Below, one piece after another: positions 1 through 8,673 of a DNA stretch of 64,000 bases; position 1 is the stretch's first letter; each line of letters opens with the position of its first letter. The position numbers were made by a program, and so were the translations under genes. The stretch covers positions 1,181,501-1,245,500 of the forward strand of contig NZ_OY764902.1 in assembly GCF_963668665.1 (NCBI RefSeq). Reading direction: 5' to 3'. The DNA comes from an uncultured Anaeromusa sp. Lineage in GTDB: Bacteria; Bacillota; Negativicutes; Anaeromusales; Anaeromusaceae. The notes under the pieces are model-generated. The model ran no database searches. It was given only the letters and a program-made list of their open reading frames with translations, and was not told where the DNA came from.

Positions 1-1255
1 CGAGGGAGCCGTTGATACGAATCCAGGCCAGATCTTCGCCGATCTTTTCCTCCACCAGCCGGTTCAAGCGCGCGGCGCTGAGGCGGTCCAGAGCGTGCAC
101 GGCCACTTCGCCGATCAAATGGCGATGCCCCGCCAAGAGGTGGCTAAGGGCTTCCTTGCAGGAGCCTTCCAGCAAAAGCCGCAAGGACTGGTTCTTTTTG
201 AAATAATCCCAGTAGCCCATGAGCTGGGTGAGCACCCAGGAAACCAAGGGGGTCCGCAAGGAAATATCCCGCCCCGGCTCGCCCAGTAGCGCTTCCAGCT
301 CGGCTTTTGGACCTACTGGCGAACGAAGCAGACGCAGAAGCTGCAAAAGCACCTCCTGTACCGGAACCGCCTGAAATAACTCTTCTTTCCAAGCTTCCAA
401 TCGCTGCGCCTGATCGGGGCTTGCTTCCAGCTCCAGCAACAGCTCCTCCGCCTTATCCCGCAGCCACAGGCGCAGCGGATGCTGCTCTTCCGTACGCAGA
501 GCCTCCAAAAACTTCTCGGTTTCTTCCAGCGCCGCTTTGGCCAGATCTTTCGTATCAATCTGTCCAGCGGCTTCCATCATGCCTCCCAAAAGCTGCATGA
601 GAGGATTGCGTTTCGCCAATTCCGCTTCATAAGCAGCGCGCAGCCAGCCCTCCAGCACCTCTTGCGATTCTGGTCGCCGCACCTGTTTGAGCAGCGCATT
701 CGCCAGCGCTTCCCACAAGGGCGCTTCTCGCTTTTCCGCCAGCGCCTGCCGCCCCCAGGAGGCTACAGCCGGGGCCGCCGCGAGTTGACTGAGCTGACCG
801 CGAACCCAGCCTTCCATTTTGCCTGCCAACGCTTCCGGTTCCAGCTTATCCAGCCAGTCCCGCAGCAGCTGCCGCGCCAAAAGCAGCAAAATATAGCGTC
901 CTTTGCCTTCTTCCACCCAGTCAATAAAGGTTTCCGCAATCGGCCAGCTTTCCAGGGCCTTTTGCAGCTGACTTTGGCTGAAAAACTTATCCTGCACCAT
1001 TTTGGCAGTGCCGTCGATGAGGCGGCGACGGTTGCGGGGAATCAGGCCGGTATGCCAAGACAGGCCTAAGGGGCGGCGAAACAGCGCCTCCACCGCAAAC
1101 CAGTCGGCAATGCCGCCAACCAGGGCCGCTTCCGCGGCAAATAACATGCAGCGGGCGGCCAAGCTCTGAGGATAGGCCAGCTTAACGCCCAAACAGACGA
1201 GAAAGAGCACGCCAACACCCGCTAAAATGCGGTTAGCTTTGACAAAGGGGTTCAT
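1..1255 (-). CDS. DUF445 family membrane protein (3' end cut by window)
   Basis: The reading frame runs on the minus strand from ATG at 1255 and is still open at base 1, so the C-terminus is missing. The N-terminus has a hydrophobic segment followed by AALVGGIADWFAVEALF, a hallmark of DUF445 proteins, and the visible end reads AWIRINGSLVG, which matches the end of the neighbouring paralogue (MIRINGSVVGGLAG) just before its last membrane helix. Only about 20-30 residues should be missing. The start overlaps the stop of the upstream gene by four bases (ATGA, 1252-1255), so the two are translationally coupled. DUF445 proteins are membrane proteins of unknown function; the middle is predicted long helix rich in Leu and Glu. 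Confidence 0.85.
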   Translation of the reverse strand, partial: MNPFVKANRILAGVGVLFLVCLGVKLAYPQSLAARCMLFAAEAALVGGIADWFAVEALFRRPLGLSWHTGLIPRNRRRLIDGTAKMVQDKFFSQSQLQKALESWPIAETFIDWVEEGKGRYILLLLARQLLRDWLDKLEPEALAGKMEGWVRGQLSQLAAAPAVASWGRQALAEKREAPLWEALANALLKQVRRPESQEVLEGWLRAAYEAELAKRNPLMQLLGGMMEAAGQIDTKDLAKAALEETEKFLEALRTEEQHPLRLWLRDKAEELLLELEASPDQAQRLEAWKEELFQAVPVQEVLLQLLRLLRSPVGPKAELEALLGEPGRDISLRTPLVSWVLTQLMGYWDYFKKNQSLRLLLEGSCKEALSHLLAGHRHLIGEVAVHALDRLSAARLNRLVEEKIGEDLAWIRINGSL

Positions 1256-2511
1256 TGTCCCACCCCCCATTCCACAAGCTGCGTCAGGAGAAATAAGAAG
1301 GCCCCCGCCAAACCGCCTACCACCGAACCGTTAATACGGATCATCTGCAAATCATCGCCCACTTTTTCCTGTACATAAGCAGCCAGCTCTTCGCCGGATT
1401 TGCGTCCCAATTCGCTGGCGGCAACAAAGGAAGCCAAATCGAGAGGATGACGCTGCAGCCAGCGGCGCAGCTGCTCCTTCATCCAACGATCCAAGGCCCC
1501 TTGCTGATCTTTTTCCGCGGACAAGCTTTTTTCCACCGCCGCCGTAAGAGCTTCCGCCTGGTGTGGCAGCAAGCGATCTTTTCCTTGCAGCACCTCCTGC
1601 TGCAGCTCCTTCACCCAGGGCGTCAGCCATTGAGCGAAAAATCCGGGATGCCGGCTCAGCCACTCGCCTTTCCATTCTTCCAGTTGTTGCCGCCGTTCCG
1701 GCAGCCGCAGTCCCAGCAGCTTTTTCCAGCACCAAGCCCGTAAGCGACGACGCAGGGGCCGCTCCGGATCGGCCAGGTTCTGCACAAATCGTTCCAACCA
1801 CTGCAGTACCATATCCACCCGATCTTCCGCCGTCAGGCCCGCAGCGCGATTGACCATGCTGCGCAGCATGCCGCCTGCTTCGTAACGAGCCAGCGCCGCC
1901 TCCAGCACTTCCAATAAAATCGCCCGAAACTCCGCTGTCTTTAGAGCCTCGCGCACCTGCGCCAACACATGGGCTATCACTACGTCGTCATAGCGTTGCC
2001 GCAGGCTCCACGCGCCGGCGCGCAGCGCCAAGGGCGCCAGTTCCGTCCGTTCCAGCCCCATGCACAGCAGTTGATCCGCCAGCCGCCCCATTTCCTCCGG
2101 CCGCACCGCCAGAGTCATGTCCTGTAACAGCCGCTCCAATACGCGGCGTAGCGTATCTCGCCCGCCCTGACGCCGCAGATAGTCCAGCAATACCGCCGCC
2201 GCATCATAACGCTGCAGCACCTGCATAATATTATCCGGCGTCAACAGCTCTTTTTCTACTAGATCCGTCAGATCCGTTAGTATCCGTTCCTTGTTGCGAG
2301 CCACCAGATTCGCCCGCCAGGAAATAAAGCCCAAAGGCTTGCCAAAAAGAGCGGTCACCGCAAACCAGTCCGCCAAGCCGCCCACCAAGGCCGCGCCAAA
2401 GGCGCTTTGCGCCAAAGCGCCGCCAAAAGTATGCCCGTAAGGCAAGCTCGCCGCCATCCCGGCGGCGGCCACGCCCAACGCTGCCAGCGCCTGATATCGT
2501 TGTTTCGCCAT
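1252..2511 (-). CDS. DUF445 family membrane protein
   Basis: A 419-residue protein with a hydrophobic N-terminus (about residues 8-27), the DUF445 signature LVGGLADWFAVTALFGKPLG near residues 43-62, a long helical middle, and a C-terminal hydrophobic helix after MIRINGSVVGGLAG. The ATG at 2511 has GAGGTGA upstream. It is the first gene of a two-gene operon with a paralogue and ends inside that gene's start codon. The two proteins share the N-terminal signature and the RINGSVVG end, so this is a tandem duplication. The function of the family is not established; membrane association is inferred from the two hydrophobic ends. Confidence 0.85.
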   Translation of the reverse strand: MAKQRYQALAALGVAAAGMAASLPYGHTFGGALAQSAFGAALVGGLADWFAVTALFGKPLGFISWRANLVARNKERILTDLTDLVEKELLTPDNIMQVLQRYDAAAVLLDYLRRQGGRDTLRRVLERLLQDMTLAVRPEEMGRLADQLLCMGLERTELAPLALRAGAWSLRQRYDDVVIAHVLAQVREALKTAEFRAILLEVLEAALARYEAGGMLRSMVNRAAGLTAEDRVDMVLQWLERFVQNLADPERPLRRRLRAWCWKKLLGLRLPERRQQLEEWKGEWLSRHPGFFAQWLTPWVKELQQEVLQGKDRLLPHQAEALTAAVEKSLSAEKDQQGALDRWMKEQLRRWLQRHPLDLASFVAASELGRKSGEELAAYVQEKVGDDLQMIRINGSVVGGLAGAFLFLLTQLVEWGVGQ

Positions 2512-2737
2512 AAGTCACCTCGCTGAGAAAATAGAATACTGCATGATGCGTTGAAAGTATTTCGCCTTTTCTCCCTCCAATTCCTTTGTAGGAGCTTTTA
2601 ATCAGCGCATATCCTCTCGTGGCTTCTTTTCTCTTAGCCTTTACGAGGGTTCACTCGATATAAGAATGTATATTATCCGCTTGCTATAGATAAACAGGAA
2701 TCGCAACACGATCTTGCACGCAAAGGAGACCCACTTC
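2512..2737. other. Intergenic region between divergent operons
   Basis: This 226-bp gap separates the DUF445 operon (minus) from the amidohydrolase operon (plus) and must carry both promoters. It is AT-rich from about 2640 to 2700, where TATATTAT-like sequence could be a -10 region, but I see no convincing -35/-10 pair. The AAAGGAG ribosome binding site at 2722-2728 sets the amidohydrolase start at 2738 rather than the TTG at 2714. Confidence 0.4.
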
Positions 2738-4576
2738 ATGCCCCCTGCAGTCAGACTCCTCACGAACGGCTATATCTATACCGCCGACCCGTCGGAAACC
2801 GTGGCGGAAGCTCTTGCCATCGGCCCAAGTGGCGAAATTCTATTTGTCGGCGCTCATGCCGATGCCGTCTCATTTTGCAGCCAAGACACGCGCGTCACCG
2901 ATCTGGACGGGCGTTTCGTTCTGCCTGGGTTTGTCGAAAATCATACCCATGCTGACGCGGCAGCTCTCAAATACACCGGCCTATACCTGGGAGAGGTCAA
3001 AACCGTGCCGGAGTATCTACATGCCATCCGCTCTTTTGCGCAAAGCAAAGACGCCGCAGACTTGCCGCTAGTGGTCGGCGGCAGTTGGGAACAGGCAGTT
3101 TTTCAAGAATATAACCGCCGGACTTATGGCTTTGCAGACCATAACAACTTAGGTCCAAGCCGTTTTCTGCTTGATGAAGCCCTCCGAGGAACCCCGCTGG
3201 CTAACGTGCCTGTTAAGCTCTCTTCCAGCGATTTGCACTGCGCCTGGTACAACAGCGCCGCCATTGAGCTGGCTCGCGGCAAAAGCTTTGACGTCAACGA
3301 GGTCCTTACGGAAAATCAAGGCAGCGACGTGATCACCCGCGTTCCCGAGAATGCCTTTGGGACTTATCACGGTGCAGACTTTTCCCTCTTCCAAGGCCAG
3401 CCTTGGGGCGTTTTTAGAGAAGCCGCCGTTCGCTATGTCGACGCTTCTTTGCCGACGCTTTCCCCAGCGCTAAAACAAAAGCAAGCAGAAACGGCGATGC
3501 AACGCTTTATTCAGCAAATGTACGCCTACGGCGTAACGGCGCTGCAGGATATTCTTATCACGCCGCTAGCGGAAAATCCGCATGTTGACGTTGTTTATAA
3601 AACACTAAAAAGCGGCCGCAACCGTTTACTCTGGCGAACCGCTTTATGGGGCGACGTCTGGAACCCGGAACAAACCGTACAAGAATTTCGGCAAGTCCGA
3701 CGTCGCTATGAAGAAACGCCGGAATTCGAATTCCATTCTGTAAAACTATTCGCCGACGCGACCTTGAAGGGCATGTACCTTCTGGAGCCCTTTGCTGACG
3801 CCCCTGCCGACTCCGGCAACATCGGCAGCTTACATCAAAACGTCTCCTCCAAAAAGTTCAACGAATGCATCGCTATGCTGCACCGCGAAAACATTCCCGT
3901 ACATATACATGCCATGGGTGATCGCGCGGTCAAAAAATGTCTTGACGCCTTGGAAGAAGCCTGCGCAAAATATGGTGAAAAGCCGTTTCTCCACCATACG
4001 CTTACCCACCTTCTTTTAGCCCAGCCGGAAGACATTCGCCGCATGGCCCGCTTGAAGATCATCGCTTCGCTCAATTCGTACTGGCATTATCAAGAACCGT
4101 TCTACTACGAAGACCTTTTCTTGCCGCTCTTAGGCCCCGCCAGAGCGGCAGCGGCCTTTCCAGCCCGTCGTTTTTGGGAGGAAGACGTTCTGACCTGCCT
4201 GGCCAGCGACGGTATCGTCAGCGAAAAACCTTCGCCTCTTTGGGGCGTCGAAATAGCAGTCACCCGCAATGCGCCGGGAGCTGCCGACGCTCGTCTTCTG
4301 CACAACCCGGCTGAGCGCCTGTCCCGCCGCCAGGCCATCGCTCAATGCACCATCAACGGCGCACGCGCCCTAGGGCTGGAGGCAATTACCGGTTCTCTTG
4401 AAGTCGGCAAGCGAGCCGACTTAGTCATTCTGGAGCAAAACATCCTGTCCATTCCAGCGAACGAAATTCATAAAGCTACGATTCTCGAAACCGTCGTCTG
4501 CGGGCACACCTACTATGCTGACGACGCATGGAGCACGAAACATAAAGGAGAATTTTATTATGACGGAACCTACTAA
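2738..4576 (+). CDS. Amidohydrolase family protein (YtcJ-like)
   Basis: A 612-residue metal-dependent hydrolase of the amidohydrolase_3/YtcJ type. The metal-binding HxH lies at about residues 69-71 (ENHTHAD). A lysine follows near 338 (KLFADATLKG), histidines near 389 (HIHAMGD) and 420 (HHTLTHL), and an aspartate near 490 (ASDG), in the order of the TIM-barrel active site. There is no signal peptide, so it is cytoplasmic. ATG 2738 has AAAGGAG nine bases upstream. The stop lies 17 bases inside the following permease gene, so hydrolase and transporter are probably co-expressed: import of an amide or amidine substrate, then hydrolysis. The substrate cannot be read from sequence; this family often carries vague 'exoenzyme regulator' labels. 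Confidence 0.85.
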   Translation: MPPAVRLLTNGYIYTADPSETVAEALAIGPSGEILFVGAHADAVSFCSQDTRVTDLDGRFVLPGFVENHTHADAAALKYTGLYLGEVKTVPEYLHAIRSFAQSKDAADLPLVVGGSWEQAVFQEYNRRTYGFADHNNLGPSRFLLDEALRGTPLANVPVKLSSSDLHCAWYNSAAIELARGKSFDVNEVLTENQGSDVITRVPENAFGTYHGADFSLFQGQPWGVFREAAVRYVDASLPTLSPALKQKQAETAMQRFIQQMYAYGVTALQDILITPLAENPHVDVVYKTLKSGRNRLLWRTALWGDVWNPEQTVQEFRQVRRRYEETPEFEFHSVKLFADATLKGMYLLEPFADAPADSGNIGSLHQNVSSKKFNECIAMLHRENIPVHIHAMGDRAVKKCLDALEEACAKYGEKPFLHHTLTHLLLAQPEDIRRMARLKIIASLNSYWHYQEPFYYEDLFLPLLGPARAAAAFPARRFWEEDVLTCLASDGIVSEKPSPLWGVEIAVTRNAPGAADARLLHNPAERLSRRQAIAQCTINGARALGLEAITGSLEVGKRADLVILEQNILSIPANEIHKATILETVVCGHTYYADDAWSTKHKGEFYYDGTY

Positions 4577-5942
4577 AACCGCCGCGCCGGCTCTGTCACA
4601 AGCCGGCGGACCTGGTTTGAAGCGAGTGCTTACGCTGCGCCAGCTAGTGTGGTTCGGCCTATCCTACCTGGCGCCCATCGGCATATTCACCCAGTTTGGC
4701 GTTTTAACCGGCGTTACTCATGGTATGACCACGCTTTCCTATAGCGTTGCCATGGCGGTCATTCTCCTTACCGCTCTCAGTTACGCGAAACTCTCCGCCG
4801 TATTCCCCGTCGCCGGATCCGCCTACACGTACGTACAGCGCGCCGTCAATCCCCATGCCGGGTTCCTAACCGGCTGGATGCTGCTTCTCGATTATCTTCT
4901 GCTGCCCATGGTTTGCGTACTGCTGTTGGGCTTGTTTTTGCATAAGGAAGTTCCCGCAGCCCCAGCCTGGGTCTGGATCTTTCTCAGCGTACTCATTATC
5001 GCCTTCATCAACAGTCGCGGCATTGAACCGACCGTTGCCGTAAATACCTGGACCGTCCTGCTGCAGGCAGCTTTTTCCCTGCTCTTTCTGTTTGTAGCCG
5101 TCCGTTTGCTGCTCTCCGGCGGCGGAGCCGAATCGTTCCTCTCCTGGGAAGCTATCTACAATCCGGCAGAATTTGAGCGAGATTCATTCCTCCTGTCCGT
5201 AGGAACCCTGACGATCGCGTTTCTCGGCTTTGACGCCGTCACCACCTTAGCGGAAGAAACTTTGCAGCCGGAAAAGACCGTAGGACGCGCCTTACTGTTA
5301 ATCTGCCTGATTGCTGGAGTTTTTTTCATTCTCATCTCGTATCTGTGCCAGTTGGCCTGGCCCTCAGGCTGGAAGGAAATCACCGATCCGAACACCGGCT
5401 TTTTCGAGATTGCTTTGCATCTTCAAGCAGACTACATGCAACCCCTATATGCTTGGATCAGCAATCTGGCCAGCTTGACTTGCGCCATCGCAGGGCAAGC
5501 GGCGGCGGCCCGCCTGCTGTTTGGCATGGGACGGGACGGCGCGTTGCCTAAATCAGTTTTCGCCTATGTCCACCCCCGCTGGCGGACTCCAATCCCCTCC
5601 ATTTTGCTCGTATCCCTGCTATCGCTGAGCGCCGTACTTTTTACGGACAGCCTGCTGGAAGTCATGGCCCTCATCAGTTTCGGCGCGTTGGCTGGATTTG
5701 CCATGGTTAACCTAGCGGTGATCTTTTACTTTTATCGCAAGAAAAATCGCTACTCTCCCGCAGCAATCCTCGAATACCTCCTTTGTCCGCTTCTCGGCGC
5801 AGGGTGCTGTCTATATTTTCTCTGGTTTCTTCCTGTTGCGGTAAAGCTGCTGGGCCTATCGTGGCTGGGTCTTGGCATCTTCTACCTGGCCTTCATGACC
5901 CACGGCTTCCGGCGGCAGCCGCCCGGGTTAAAGCTCGAATAA
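4560..5942 (+). CDS. APC superfamily amino acid/amine permease
   Basis: A 460-residue integral membrane protein with about 12 hydrophobic segments. The first has the APC-type signature LSYLAPIGIFTQFGVLTG, and the pattern continues through AVFPVAGSAYTYVQ (second and third helices) and FLGFDAVTTLAEE, a conserved motif of amino acid/polyamine/organocation carriers. ATG 4560 follows AAAGGAG (4544-4550), and the gene overlaps the amidohydrolase by 17 bases. The likely role is uptake of an amino acid, polyamine or related amine used by the hydrolase. It resembles PuuP/YjeH-type carriers most, but the substrate is unknown. Confidence 0.85.
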   Translation: MTEPTKTAAPALSQAGGPGLKRVLTLRQLVWFGLSYLAPIGIFTQFGVLTGVTHGMTTLSYSVAMAVILLTALSYAKLSAVFPVAGSAYTYVQRAVNPHAGFLTGWMLLLDYLLLPMVCVLLLGLFLHKEVPAAPAWVWIFLSVLIIAFINSRGIEPTVAVNTWTVLLQAAFSLLFLFVAVRLLLSGGGAESFLSWEAIYNPAEFERDSFLLSVGTLTIAFLGFDAVTTLAEETLQPEKTVGRALLLICLIAGVFFILISYLCQLAWPSGWKEITDPNTGFFEIALHLQADYMQPLYAWISNLASLTCAIAGQAAAARLLFGMGRDGALPKSVFAYVHPRWRTPIPSILLVSLLSLSAVLFTDSLLEVMALISFGALAGFAMVNLAVIFYFYRKKNRYSPAAILEYLLCPLLGAGCCLYFLWFLPVAVKLLGLSWLGLGIFYLAFMTHGFRRQPPGLKLE

Positions 5943-6007
5943 ACGGTAACTGCCGGCTGCCCGGACCCGTCCGACAAGCGGACGCACTAATTGTGAGGTG
6001 TGTGACC

Positions 6008-7189
6008 ATGTATACGAAACCCGTTTCTTTTGCTGATACAGCGCCGGCGGCGGCAACGGTCCGTCATATCGACGAATGCCCGCTACACTGCCACGAGGAT
6101 GTCATTGAAATTATCCTTGTGCTTCAAGGCACGGTACAAGTAAAAATAAGCTTTGAATATTTTACCCTCCATACAGGCGATTACGTGATTGTGAACAAAG
6201 AAGACTCTCATAAAATTTGGCGTCTAAACGAGGAAGACAACATAGTCGCCGTCTTCCATATCCGCCTCCCACCCTTCCGCACTGTCTTCCCTCACCTTGA
6301 TTACGTTCTTTTCGCCTGTGAGTCTTTCGATCTAGCCAACTACAAAGGCCAAACCGCCAAGCTTCGGCTCTTGCTGCTCAACCTTTTAGAAAGCCTGCAA
6401 CAAAACGACGACACGGCAGCGGAACAGACGGCGAAAATAACCGGCCAGCTTATGCAGGTGCTCGTGGAGGAATACTCCCTGGAACGGTATTATAATCGCA
6501 GCCAGGACATTGACGCCGACAAGAGGGAAACCTATTATGCCATAATACGTCATATTTATGAAAACTATCAGGATAAAAACCTTCTGCAGGACATCTCCCG
6601 CCGTAAGTTTTACTCCGAATCCTACATCTCCCATTTATTCCGAGAAGTCAGCGCCGCCAGCTTTCAAGATATGCTGGGCTATATTCGAGTGTTTCGGGCG
6701 GAGCGTCTGCTGCTGGAAACAAACCAAACGCTCGCTTTAATCGCCAAGGAATGCGGCTTCTCCGACAGCAAATACTTCAACCGGACGTTCCAAAAGTGGT
6801 TTCGGCAAAAGCCTTCTGCGTACCGCAAAACCTACCAGCCGGAAATCGCCAGAGACATCCGGGCCGTCACCATCGACAACGCCAAGGTGAAGGAAAAAAT
6901 CCGCTATTGGGAAAATCAAGAAGACCGCACAAGTGAATATCGGCTCAGCATCACGCCGATTACGCTGAAAAACATCGGCTCCAAAAGAGATCTGATTTAT
7001 ACCCCTGACCCAACAGATCTCGCCGCCCCCCCCAGCGCGGCAAGCCGCGACAAAGACGGCGGCGTCTATGCGTTGCTCCGTGTGGGGGGCGGTGATAACC
7101 CGGAGAAAGCGCGAAAACAGCTGGAACAAACACTCCGTCTTTTACAACAGCAAACCGATGGCGACCTGGAATACTGGTTTGTCAAATAA
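6008..7189 (+). CDS. AraC family transcriptional regulator with N-terminal cupin
   Basis: A 393-residue regulator. The N-terminal 90 residues form a cupin sensor domain (PLHCHEDVIEIILVLQG, then HTGDYVIVNKEDSH). Residues about 174-275 are the AraC double helix-turn-helix (FYSESYISHLFREVS; then IAKECGFSDSKYFNRTFQKW, the usual second HTH). A C-terminal extension of ~115 residues follows the HTH, which is uncommon since AraC proteins usually end there; its role is unknown. Start ATG 6008 has GAGGTG upstream; a longer upstream frame lacks a ribosome binding site. It lies 65 bp behind the permease, so it probably regulates the hydrolase/permease operon in response to its substrate. Confidence 0.85.
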   Translation: MYTKPVSFADTAPAAATVRHIDECPLHCHEDVIEIILVLQGTVQVKISFEYFTLHTGDYVIVNKEDSHKIWRLNEEDNIVAVFHIRLPPFRTVFPHLDYVLFACESFDLANYKGQTAKLRLLLLNLLESLQQNDDTAAEQTAKITGQLMQVLVEEYSLERYYNRSQDIDADKRETYYAIIRHIYENYQDKNLLQDISRRKFYSESYISHLFREVSAASFQDMLGYIRVFRAERLLLETNQTLALIAKECGFSDSKYFNRTFQKWFRQKPSAYRKTYQPEIARDIRAVTIDNAKVKEKIRYWENQEDRTSEYRLSITPITLKNIGSKRDLIYTPDPTDLAAPPSAASRDKDGGVYALLRVGGGDNPEKARKQLEQTLRLLQQQTDGDLEYWFVK

Positions 7190-7194
7190 ACGCA

Positions 7195-7234
7195 CAAGAA
7201 GAGAGGCGTCCCTCAAGGGATGCCTCTCTTCTTG
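7195..7234 (+). terminator. Terminator-like hairpin after the AraC gene
   Basis: Two 18-bp arms (7195-7212 and 7217-7234) pair around a 4-base loop, with one G-T wobble. It begins 5 bases after the AraC stop codon. There is no T-tract after the stem, so it may act as a 3' stabiliser or a weak terminator rather than a classical intrinsic one. Confidence 0.6.
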
Positions 7235-7431
7235 CGTATCCGGCTCTAGTGATTCTGCAGCGCCTTTTCAACACAATAAGACAGCAGGATTGTCATAAAG
7301 ACGCAGCAGGATTACCTCGCGACAACCGCCTCGATTTCCGCTATAGTTATGTTTTGTATACGAAAAATACACTGGCTATTTTCGATAGACCGCGCTGCGA
7401 TACCATCTGCAAAAGCAAGGAGAAACAAGCC

Positions 7432-8673
7432 ATGAGCGAAACCTTGATAACCAATCAGAGTGATCTTGCCTCGAAACCAAAACCTTATATGACCTTTGAC
7501 TGCGGCCCCTTGAGCTGCAAAACCGATATTCCCGGACTGGAATTTGACTTTAACTACGGCATTCGCGTAAACATCCCCGCCGGCGACTGGCGGGTAAAGT
7601 TTATCGACCGCGATCAATGCCTAACCCTGTATGACGCCAAAGCGTCCGCCACCCAGGTGACAAGCACCAAGAAATACTATGTCAATTTTCGTCTGGAAAT
7701 TTATAAAGACGAAAAACTGGTGCTTGCCCACGACATGAACCTGGCCCGCAAAAATGTTCTGATCAAATTCCCCACCGGCATCTTGGGAGACGTCATTTCC
7801 TGGTTTCCCTACGCCCAGGCCTTTAAGCACGCCCATGACTGCGAAGTATACTGCGCCATAGATCCTCAAATGAAAGAGCTGTTCCAACCATCCTATCCGG
7901 AGCTGCATTTTATCGGCCCGGAGGAGCGGCCGGACAATACATACGCCACCTACTATATGGGTATTTTCTTTCCTTGCAGCGATCGGGTTCACCAACCGCT
8001 TGATTTTCGCATTACAGGCCTGCAAAGAACCATCCCCTATCTGTTGGGCTTAAAAGCGGACGAAATCCGACCCGTTATTCTGCCAACCAACCAGGAGCGA
8101 AGCATCGCAGAGCCCTATGTCTGCATCGCCGCCCAGTCAACCACGCAAGCCAAATACTGGAACAACCCCAGTGGCTGGCTAAAGACCATCAAGCATTTAA
8201 AATCCCTGGGTTACCGGGTTTTGTGCATTGACCAAAAAGACTGCCACGGCTCCGGCAGCCGCTGGAATACCATCCCGTACGGCGCAGAAGACTTCACAGG
8301 CAACCAGCCGTTAACAGAACGAGTCAACCTGCTGTACCATGCCGATTTCTTCATCGGCCTGTCCAGCGGCCTTTCCTGGCTGGCCTGGGCCGTAGGAAAG
8401 CCGGTTGTCCTAATCAGCGGCTTTACGCTGCCCTTCAATGAGTTCTACACCCCGTACCGCTTGATTAACTACCATGTCTGCAACGGCTGTTGGAATGACG
8501 CCGCCATCGAGTTTGTTCATTCCGACTTCGCCTGGTGCCCCCGGCACAAGGATACGGACCAACAGTACGAATGCAGCCGCTTTATTACCCCCGAAAGCGT
8601 AAACAACGCCATTGACCGCCTGCTGAAGGATCATGGCTTGCATCCGTCAAGAAAGAGCGTGGATAAATCATGA
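7432..8673 (+). CDS. Autotransporter strand-loop-strand O-heptosyltransferase (TibC/Aah-like)
   Basis: A 413-residue cytoplasmic glycosyltransferase that should attach heptose to Ser residues of the autotransporter encoded next. The second half has the GT9-like core (VLIKFPTGILGDVISWFPY; then HADFFIGLSSGLSWLAWAVG for nucleotide-sugar binding). Near the end four cysteines at about 350, 353, 369 and 381 (CNGC, WCPRH, ECSRF) match the metal-binding 'iron finger' known in TibC. ATG 7432 has AAGGAG at 7417-7422. Its stop overlaps the adhesin start (ATGA at 8670-8673), strong evidence for coupled production of enzyme and substrate. The donor in known members is ADP-heptose; its synthesis genes are not in this window. 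Confidence 0.9.
   Translation: MSETLITNQSDLASKPKPYMTFDCGPLSCKTDIPGLEFDFNYGIRVNIPAGDWRVKFIDRDQCLTLYDAKASATQVTSTKKYYVNFRLEIYKDEKLVLAHDMNLARKNVLIKFPTGILGDVISWFPYAQAFKHAHDCEVYCAIDPQMKELFQPSYPELHFIGPEERPDNTYATYYMGIFFPCSDRVHQPLDFRITGLQRTIPYLLGLKADEIRPVILPTNQERSIAEPYVCIAAQSTTQAKYWNNPSGWLKTIKHLKSLGYRVLCIDQKDCHGSGSRWNTIPYGAEDFTGNQPLTERVNLLYHADFFIGLSSGLSWLAWAVGKPVVLISGFTLPFNEFYTPYRLINYHVCNGCWNDAAIEFVHSDFAWCPRHKDTDQQYECSRFITPESVNNAIDRLLKDHGLHPSRKSVDKS

Noticed and set aside
5783..6007. N-terminal extension of the AraC regulator
   Set aside because: It overlaps the end of the permease gene in another frame and lacks a binding site; ATG 6008 has GAGGTG.
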